DNA of 64,000 nucleotides, from contig NZ_AP022588.1 of assembly GCF_010731735.1 (NCBI RefSeq), positions 4,650,001-4,714,000 on the forward strand, in the 5' to 3' direction. Position 1 is the first letter of the stretch. The number at the start of each line of letters is the position of its first letter. The notes beneath the pieces were generated by a model. The model worked only from the letters and a program-made list of their open reading frames with translations, did not search any database and was not told the DNA's origin. Shown in pieces: positions 58,411-64,000 of this stretch. The stretch comes from Mycolicibacterium sediminis (GTDB taxonomy: Bacteria; Actinomycetota; Actinomycetes; Mycobacteriales; Mycobacteriaceae). A program made the position numbers and the translations under genes.

Positions 58411-59769
58411 TCACATGCTGGCGATGAGCCGCTTCACCCGCTCGTCGACCGACCGGAACGGGTCCTTGCACAGCACGGTGCGCTGCGCCTGGTCGTTGAG
58501 CTTGAGGTGCACCCAGTCGACGGTGAAGTCCCGGCCCGCCGCCTGCGCGGCGCTGATGAACTCGCCGCGGAGCTTCGCGCGCGTGGTCTGAGGCGGCTCG
58601 TTGACCGCTGCCTCGATGTCCTCGTCGGTGGTGATGCGGGCGGCCAGACCCTTGCGCTGCAGCAGGTCGAAGACGCCGCGACCCCGTTTGATGTCGTGGT
58701 AGGCGAGGTCGAGCTGAGCAATCTTCGGATCGGCCAGCTCCATGCTGTACCGGTCCTGGTAGCGCTGGAACAGTTTGCGCTTGATCACCCAGTCGATCTC
58801 GGTGTCCACCTTGGCGAAGTCCTGGCTCTCGACGGCGTCGAGCTGACGGCCCCACAGATCGACGACCTGCTCGATCTGGGCATTGGGCTCGCGGGTCTGC
58901 AGGTGCTCGACGGCGCGGCTGTAGTACTCGCGCTGGATGTCGAGCGCGCTGGCCTGCCGCCCACCCGCCAACCGGACCGGCCGACGCCCGGTGAGGTCGT
59001 GGCTGACCTCGCGGATGGCGCGGATCGGGTTGTCGAGCGAGAAATCGCGGAACGGCACGCCGGCCTCGATCATCTCGAGCACCAGCGCGGCGGTGCCGAC
59101 CTTGAGCATCGTGGTCGACTCGCACATGTTGGAGTCACCGACGATGACGTGCAGGCGGCGGTACTTCTCGGCGTCGGCGTGCGGCTCGTCGCGGGTGTTG
59201 ATGATCGGTCTGCTGCGCGTGGTGGCGCTGGAGACGCCCTCCCAGATGTGCTCGGCGCGCTGGCTGAGGCAGAACGTCGCCGCCTTGGGCGTCTGCAGGA
59301 CCTTGCCCGCGCCGCAGATCAGCTGACGCGTGACCAGGAAGGGCAGCAGGACGTCAGAGATCCGGGAGAATTCGCCGGCGCGAACGATCAGGTAGTTCTC
59401 GTGGCAGCCGTAGGAGTTGCCCGCGGAGTCGGTGTTGTTCTTGAACAGGTAGATGTCGCCGCCGATGCCCTCGTCGGCCAGGCGCTGCTCGGCGTCGATC
59501 AGCAGGTCCTCCAGCACGCGCTCGCCGGCGCGGTCGTGGGTGACCAGCTGCACCAAGCTGTCGCATTCCGCCGTGGCGTACTCGGGGTGGGATCCGACGT
59601 CCAGATAGAGCCGCGCACCGTTGCGGAGGAAGACGTTGGAGCTACGTCCCCACGACACCACCCGGCGGAACAGGTAGCGCGCCACCTCGTCCGGAGAAAG
59701 GCGCCGGTGGCCGTGGAACGTGCACGTCACGCCGAACTCGGTCTCGATGCCCATGATTCGCCGCTGCAC
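58411..59769 (-). CDS. pafA: Pup-protein ligase PafA
   Basis: A 452-residue ligase that joins the C-terminal glutamate of Pup to target lysines with ATP. The family opening QRRIMGIETEFGVTCTFHG contains the Mg-binding Glu; LDVGSHPEYATAECDSLVQL, YLFKNNTDSAGNSYGCHENY, RRLHVIVGDSNMCESTTMLK and the end DPFRSVDERVKRLIASM are all intact. GTG 59769 lies seven bases after TAAGCT (leaderless). It is first in the operon pafA-pafB-pafC-tatA-tatC-helY. Pup, Mpa and the proteasome genes are not in the window; in relatives they are upstream at a distance. Confidence 0.97.
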   Translation of the reverse strand: MQRRIMGIETEFGVTCTFHGHRRLSPDEVARYLFRRVVSWGRSSNVFLRNGARLYLDVGSHPEYATAECDSLVQLVTHDRAGERVLEDLLIDAEQRLADEGIGGDIYLFKNNTDSAGNSYGCHENYLIVRAGEFSRISDVLLPFLVTRQLICGAGKVLQTPKAATFCLSQRAEHIWEGVSSATTRSRPIINTRDEPHADAEKYRRLHVIVGDSNMCESTTMLKVGTAALVLEMIEAGVPFRDFSLDNPIRAIREVSHDLTGRRPVRLAGGRQASALDIQREYYSRAVEHLQTREPNAQIEQVVDLWGRQLDAVESQDFAKVDTEIDWVIKRKLFQRYQDRYSMELADPKIAQLDLAYHDIKRGRGVFDLLQRKGLAARITTDEDIEAAVNEPPQTTRAKLRGEFISAAQAAGRDFTVDWVHLKLNDQAQRTVLCKDPFRSVDERVKRLIASM

Positions 59770-59776
59770 GTTCCCG

Positions 59777-59782
59777 AGCTTA
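59777..59782 (-). promoter_or_regulatory. TAAGCT -10 box of pafA
   Basis: TAAGCT fits TANNNT and is seven bases before the pafA GTG, so transcription would start on or next to the start codon. No matching -35 is seen. Confidence 0.5.
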
Positions 59783-59881
59783 CGGGCTGGTGCCGGCGGA
59801 AGTGGGGAGAGCCGCCCCCTCGTGTCACCCGCCGCGCGTGACAGTCGTCCCGCCTTTCGTAACCGCGGGCGTCAGACCTTC

Positions 59882-59942
59882 GGCGAGCGTGCGTGTCTGC
59901 GGGCGACACGCCGGTTCGATACCTGAGTTTCCGCACCCTCGC
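59882..59942 (+). repeat. Palindromic repeat element, copy C
   Basis: GGCGAGCGTGC, then GTGTCTGCGGGCGACACGCC, a variable segment and a right arm GCACCCTCGC with one change from the other copies. It lies in the 260-bp gap between pafA and the DUF222/HNH gene. The rest of that gap is a moderately AT-rich promoter-like stretch (about 59943-60000). Confidence 0.8.
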
Positions 59943-60010
59943 AAATCCCTCAAAACTCTTCTGCCACAACGGTTTCATTCGTCACAAATGAGGCCCTCGA
60001 TGTCAGACCA

Positions 60011-60026
60011 TCGAACTAGTGTTCGA
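60011..60026. promoter_or_regulatory. LexA (SOS) box
   Basis: TCGAAC-TAGT-GTTCGA matches the mycobacterial SOS box TCGAAC-N4-GTTCGA in all twelve conserved bases. It ends three bases before ATG 60030 of the DUF222/HNH gene. 13E12-repeat genes of M. tuberculosis are known LexA targets. Confidence 0.85.
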
Positions 60027-60029
60027 GGT

Positions 60030-61604
60030 ATGTCCCGGGAATTGTCCGCCGCCGTCGCCGCGTTCCTCGCCGGTGTCGACGCGCTGGTCGCCGCGGACGT
60101 CGGCGGGTCCAGCCCGTCGGAACTGCTGGAGGCGTTGCACGACGTCGAAACAGCACACCGACGCGTCCCGGTCATGCAACACGCCGCCCTGAACCGCCTG
60201 AAGGCAGAAGCGAGCCCGCAGGACTTCGGCGACACGACACTGGTCAAGGCGCTGGCGTACCGGTCGCGGATCAGCACCGCGGAGGCGTCGCGCCGCTTCA
60301 CCCGGGCGGCGAACCTCGGGCACCGACGGTCGTTCACCGGCGAGCCGCTTCCGCCGCTGCTCGAGCACACCGCCGCCGCCCAGGCCCTGGGGTTGATCGG
60401 CGACGAGCACGTCCAGGTCATCCAGTGGTTCTTCAAGAAGCTGCCCGCCCACGTCGACTTCGCCACCGGCCAGCAGGTCGAGCGGGAACTCGCCGAATTG
60501 GCCACGCAGTACGGACCCGAGGAGCTGTCCGGGCTCGCGGAGTACACGCTGACGGTTCTGCACCCCGACGGCGACTTCTCCGACGCCGAGTGCAAGCGCA
60601 AGCGGGGCATTGCGATCGGCAAGCAGCAGGCCGACGGCACGTCGTACGTCCAGGGATGGATCAGCGCCGAGTTGCGTGCGATGGCCGAGCCGCTGCTGGC
60701 GAAGTTCGCCGGCTACGGGATGTGCAACCCCGACGACGACGTCCCGACAGTGCCGGCTTTGGATGATTCTTACGACGACGGCTCCGGCGAAGCCAGCCCT
60801 GGAGAAGACGGGTCCGGGGACACCGAGGGTCAGCTCGCATTCGAACAACCTGAGCCCGCCTCCGAATTCGGGCCGGAACCCCCGCCAGACAATCCCCAGC
60901 CCGACTCGTTCGACGAGCCGGAACTCGAGCCCGCCAGGGACCCCGAACCGCAGCCCGACCCCTTCGACGAGCCCGCACCCACCTACCGCGACTACCGCTC
61001 TCAGCCGCAACGCAACCACGACGCCGTCCTCACGCTGTGCCGGACGCTGCTCTGCTCCGGAAAGCTCGGCAAGCTGAACGGCCTGCCGGTCACCGTGATC
61101 GTGTCGACGACGCTGCAGGAGCTGGAAAGAGGCGCAGGCGTCGCGCTCACCGCGGGTGGGTCGCGGTTGCCGATGGCAGACCTGATCCGACTGTCGGCTC
61201 GGGCGTACCACTACCTGCACGTGTACGACGAGCACACAGGCGAGACACTGCACCTCGGCCGCAGCAGACGCTGCGCCTCGCCGGCGCAACGCATCGCGCT
61301 GATCGCCAGGGAACGCGGCTGCACGCGACCGGGCTGCACGGTCGACGGCTATCACTCGCAGGTGCACCACGCCGTTGCCGACTGGAAGGACGGCGGCCGC
61401 ACCGACGTCGGCGACCTGACCCTCGCCTGCGGTCCGCACAATCGCCTGGTCGACACGACCCGATGGAGCACCCGCAAGCGCGATAACGGTCTGACCGAGT
61501 GGATCCCGCCGCCCCAACTGGACACCGGCCAGTCCCGGATCAACCACTTCCACCACCCCGAACGGCTCATCGGCCCGGGGCGGGTGGACGACGACGTCCC
61601 ATAG
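60030..61604 (+). CDS. DUF222 / HNH endonuclease protein (13E12-repeat family)
   Basis: A 524-residue protein of the mycobacterial 13E12 family. The DUF222 domain (about 1-250) has ETAHRRVPVMQHAALNRLKA and SPQDFGDTTLVKALAYRSRI; a Pro/Asp/Glu-rich linker of about 75 residues (245-325) precedes a C-terminal domain with the HNH-type site: RGCTRPGCTVDGYHSQVHHA and GDLTLACGPHNRLV. I chose ATG 60030, directly after the SOS box, since an earlier ATG (60000) would place the operator inside the gene. Expected to be induced on DNA damage; the DNA target is unknown. Confidence 0.88.
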   Translation: MSRELSAAVAAFLAGVDALVAADVGGSSPSELLEALHDVETAHRRVPVMQHAALNRLKAEASPQDFGDTTLVKALAYRSRISTAEASRRFTRAANLGHRRSFTGEPLPPLLEHTAAAQALGLIGDEHVQVIQWFFKKLPAHVDFATGQQVERELAELATQYGPEELSGLAEYTLTVLHPDGDFSDAECKRKRGIAIGKQQADGTSYVQGWISAELRAMAEPLLAKFAGYGMCNPDDDVPTVPALDDSYDDGSGEASPGEDGSGDTEGQLAFEQPEPASEFGPEPPPDNPQPDSFDEPELEPARDPEPQPDPFDEPAPTYRDYRSQPQRNHDAVLTLCRTLLCSGKLGKLNGLPVTVIVSTTLQELERGAGVALTAGGSRLPMADLIRLSARAYHYLHVYDEHTGETLHLGRSRRCASPAQRIALIARERGCTRPGCTVDGYHSQVHHAVADWKDGGRTDVGDLTLACGPHNRLVDTTRWSTRKRDNGLTEWIPPPQLDTGQSRINHFHHPERLIGPGRVDDDVP

Positions 61605-61637
61605 CGCTCGCAGACGCAGCAGGCGCACGATGGGCGC

Positions 61638-62429
61638 GTGACATCCGAGTCGGAGCGCGGCCTCTTCGCCGGGACCGCATGGCACTACGCACGGTACCGG
61701 CCCGGCTACCCGGACGTCTTCGTCGACGATCTCGTCGCGCGATTCCACCTGGACGGGACCGGACGACTGCTCGACCTGGGCTGTGGCACCGGCCAATTGA
61801 CGATCCCCCTCGCCCGGCACGTCGCCGAGGCCGTCGGCCTGGACCCCGAACCCGAGATGCTCGTCGAGGCCGCCGAGCGGGCGCGAGTGGCCCAGAGAAG
61901 CAACGTGACCTGGACACGCGGCGGCTCCGCGGACCTTCCCGGCGGACTGGGCCGCTTCACCCTGGTGACCATGGGCCGCTCGTTCCACTGGATGGACCGC
62001 GAACGCGTGCTGACGGTCCTCGACGGCATGGTCGACGACGGGGGCGGCCTCGTCATCGCGAACGACGGTTGCCTCGTCCACCCGACCACGCCATGGCAGC
62101 GGGCCATCGACGACCTGCAGCATCGGTTCCTGCCGGAGTGGCCGGCGGCCGCACCGAACCCGGGCGACGCCGGAGGGTCGCACGAGGACGTCCTGGCGCG
62201 GTCGGCGTTCACGCGCGTCCACCGCAGGGTCGTCGAGTTCACCCGGACGTGGACTGTCGAGCAGGCGATCGGCTACCTGTACTCGACCTCGGTCCCACTG
62301 CGCGACCTGCTGGGCGACGATCGAGCGGCCTTCGAGCGGGCGGTGACCGACGCCCTGCTCGTGATCGAGCCGGGCGCGGAGTTCGTCGAACCCGTCGCCC
62401 TGGAGGTCCTGATCGCCACCAGGCCGTGA
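61638..62429 (+). CDS. Class I SAM-dependent methyltransferase
   Basis: A 263-residue Rossmann methyltransferase of the type-11 group. The SAM site is LLDLGCGTGQLTIPLARHVA (motif I), with VGLDPEPEMLVEAAERA (motif II) and RFTLVTMGRSFHWMDRE (motif IV region; SFHWMD is typical). Substrate is unknown. The start is GTG, 33 bases after the HNH gene, so it may be cotranscribed with it. Confidence 0.9.
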   Translation: MTSESERGLFAGTAWHYARYRPGYPDVFVDDLVARFHLDGTGRLLDLGCGTGQLTIPLARHVAEAVGLDPEPEMLVEAAERARVAQRSNVTWTRGGSADLPGGLGRFTLVTMGRSFHWMDRERVLTVLDGMVDDGGGLVIANDGCLVHPTTPWQRAIDDLQHRFLPEWPAAAPNPGDAGGSHEDVLARSAFTRVHRRVVEFTRTWTVEQAIGYLYSTSVPLRDLLGDDRAAFERAVTDALLVIEPGAEFVEPVALEVLIATRP

Positions 62430-62435
62430 CCCGGA

Positions 62436-64000
62436 TCAGCCCGGTACGTACCCCGATCCTCGCACCCGTCGCTGCACGGCGGCGATCTCGCGCAGCCCGT
62501 CACCAAGCAGGCTGCGGTTCAGCGGGGAGAGCTCCGACATCGTGATCACGTCGCCGGGCGGGTGCCCCGCGGACAGCTGGTCGACCTGGTGCGCCATCCG
62601 CAGCCGCTGCAGCATGACGAACACGTCGGCCAGTGTCGTGGCGTCCGACTCGAGGATCGCGCCCGCCGACGCCGCGGCGCTCAGCCGCACCGGTGTCGTC
62701 GCCGACGTGACGTCCGCGGCGAGGCCACCCCAGCGGGCGAGGTTGACGATCGGCGTCACCGCATGGCTCTTGAGGTCGAACGTGCCACCGCGCCGTGACA
62801 GGACGTCGCGCAGCGACCGTGCCCGCACCCGATCGGCCAACGCGTTGAGCCGTTGCAGCCGAAGCGCATTCGGATGGTCCCGGCGCATCCGCCGGTACGC
62901 GGACGCCACCGTGTTCAGCGCCGGATCACCCCAGACGACACGGCCGTCGATCAGCAGCGACGACAGGATGAGACCGCGATCCCGCAGCGGATCGTCCAGC
63001 CAGCCGTGCGCCGCGGCGGTCCACTGGGATTGCGAGCGGGCGAAGTTCGGGTGGTGGGCCACTGCGCCGTTGGTGTCCCCCGGCAGGCCGCACCCGTCGA
63101 GGATCTCGTGGGTGCGCGCCGCCACGGCCCGCAACCGCCCTGCCTCGGGATCCAGGTCATCGCGCCAGGACAGGGCGCTGTCGACGTCCGAGGACGGCAT
63201 CGCCTCGCGCCGGGCCACGCTGCCCAGCAGCAGCCACGCGAACCCGTCCGTCGGTGGCCGATCCTGCTCGGCCACCGCGAGCTGCAACGCCTTTCGGACC
63301 AGGCTGTCGGTGACGACGGAGACGATCGCACTCGTCGCCGACGCCTTCGTGCCGCTGCGGAAGAGGTCGGCGGCGATGCCGGACACGCGACCCCCGAGCG
63401 CCCACAGATCGTCCGCGGTGCGGGCCATGCCGATGGACCGTCGGAGCACGAAGCTCTGCCGGGCTGAGGCGGCGAGCAGGTCCGCGTCCTCGAGCACGCC
63501 GATCACCTCGCCGCGCGGGGTCACCACCGGCATGTGCCGCAACCCGCACTCCAGCATCTCCATCAGGACGCTTTCGGCGGTCAGATCGGCGGTGATCGTC
63601 CGGGCGGGTGCGCTCATCACCGACGCGATCGACACGTCGACGGGCAACCCCTGCGCGACGACGCGGGTACGCAGGTCGCGGTCGGTGAAGATGCCGAGTT
63701 CCCCGTCCGCGGAACGGATCAGGGCATACGACACCCCGCGCTCCGTCATCCGCACCACGGCGTCCCGGACCGACGTCTCGGGCGCGACCAGCAGCACCTC
63801 CCCGTGCAGGAGATCGGTCACCGGCCTGCTGTCGGTCGCCGGTGCCACGGTCGGCCGCTCCGCCGAACCGGCCGTCCACGCCGACGCCGCGAGGAACGCC
63901 AGACCCGCGGGCTTCGCGAACTGGGCACGGACCAGGCCGCCGGGCAGCCGGATCAGGGTGGTGGGCATCGTGGTGTGCGCCGCGAACTCCACGGACCCCG
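62436..64000 (-). CDS. CBS-pair / DUF294 nucleotidyltransferase-like protein (5' end outside window)
   Basis: At least 518 residues, cut by the window end. What remains starts in the end of a likely cyclic-nucleotide-binding domain (FAAHTTMPTTLIRLPGGLVR), then a CBS pair (LLVAPETSVRDAVVRMTERG; LGIFTDRDLRTRVVAQGLP; MPVVTPRGEVIGVLEDADLL), DUF294 with nucleotidyltransferase motif (LLLGSVARREAMPSSDVDSA) and the DUF294_C helical part. The layout cNMP-CBS-CBS-DUF294 is known from bacterial proteins resembling GlnD-like transferases without its regulatory parts. Whether it modifies a protein is unknown. The GTG at 63992 is probably internal. Confidence 0.82.
   Translation of the reverse strand, partial: GSVEFAAHTTMPTTLIRLPGGLVRAQFAKPAGLAFLAASAWTAGSAERPTVAPATDSRPVTDLLHGEVLLVAPETSVRDAVVRMTERGVSYALIRSADGELGIFTDRDLRTRVVAQGLPVDVSIASVMSAPARTITADLTAESVLMEMLECGLRHMPVVTPRGEVIGVLEDADLLAASARQSFVLRRSIGMARTADDLWALGGRVSGIAADLFRSGTKASATSAIVSVVTDSLVRKALQLAVAEQDRPPTDGFAWLLLGSVARREAMPSSDVDSALSWRDDLDPEAGRLRAVAARTHEILDGCGLPGDTNGAVAHHPNFARSQSQWTAAAHGWLDDPLRDRGLILSSLLIDGRVVWGDPALNTVASAYRRMRRDHPNALRLQRLNALADRVRARSLRDVLSRRGGTFDLKSHAVTPIVNLARWGGLAADVTSATTPVRLSAAASAGAILESDATTLADVFVMLQRLRMAHQVDQLSAGHPPGDVITMSELSPLNRSLLGDGLREIAAVQRRVRGSGYVPG

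Noticed and set aside
60003..62222. A 739-codon open frame on the minus strand over the HNH and methyltransferase genes
   Set aside because: Antisense shadow; both plus-strand genes have full family motifs and a LexA box in the right place.
1..64000. Search for insertion sequences, prophage genes, rRNA and tRNA
   Set aside because: No transposase, integrase, phage structural gene or RNA gene was recognised on either strand.

Overview
The window is a high-GC chromosomal segment from an actinomycete, almost certainly a fast-growing mycobacterium (Mycolicibacterium type). The gene order matches, from memory, the M. tuberculosis stretch Rv2050 to Rv2097c: rbpA next to ppm1, fxsA, a PPOX-type F420 reductase, cobN, cobG, cobH, cobIJ, cobK-cobM-cobL, an SDR, the Rv2074-type F420 protein, pepE, a 5'-3' exonuclease, a DUF4333 protein, helY, tatC, tatA, pafC, pafB and pafA. 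Lnt and Ppm1 are separate genes, as in M. smegmatis, not the fused Ppm1 of M. tuberculosis. Many genes start directly behind a TANNNT box, which suggests leaderless mRNAs, a mycobacterial habit.

Region 1 (1-20.2 kb) is accessory: LysR regulator and xylulokinase; a DoxX-like protein with a twelve-fold 11-residue repeat; an RDD protein; a SalK-like protein; YnfA flanked by inverted palindromic repeats; a phosphotransferase fused to an AttH-like domain; a copper amine oxidase; a carboxylesterase; two lipoproteins; an alkanesulfonate uptake and desulfonation cluster (ssuC-ssuB-ssuA-ssuD) whose ssuA/ssuD junction looks damaged; a winged-helix regulator fused to an alpha/beta hydrolase; and a short RecQ.

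Region 2 (19.8-26.1 kb) is conserved core: a zinc-ribbon protein divergent from rbpA, then fxsA, an amidohydrolase, lnt and ppm1 in one operon, then two tandem F420-type reductases.

Region 3 (26.2-46.5 kb) is the aerobic cobalamin cluster. Between cobG and cobH lies an insert of about 7.5 kb: an adenosylcobalamin-dependent diol/glycerol dehydratase (small, large and medium subunits), its two-subunit reactivase, a GlcG/HbpS-type protein and a divergent propionyl/acetyl-CoA synthetase. The synthetase gene and the dehydratase operon carry the same tandem motif at the same distance from their -10 boxes, so they probably share an activator. No microcompartment shell gene is present. A plausible flow is B12 synthesis, then diol to aldehyde, then (by unlinked enzymes) acid, then acyl-CoA.

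Region 4 (46.5-59.8 kb) is conserved: F420-dependent reductase, PepE, exonuclease, DUF4333 protein, and the operon pafA-pafB-pafC-tatA-tatC-helY (pupylation ligase, DNA-damage activators, twin-arginine translocase, helicase). A divergent LysR/NmrA pair and a VOC gene interrupt the order. Region 5 (59.8-64 kb) has a third copy of the palindromic repeat, an SOS-box-controlled DUF222/HNH (13E12-type) gene, a methyltransferase and the 3' part of a CBS/DUF294 gene cut by the window end. I saw no tRNA, rRNA, CRISPR, insertion sequence or prophage. The only stretch above 300 bases without a conserved gene (29791-30182) holds a 35-codon membrane-peptide ORF and a palindrome.
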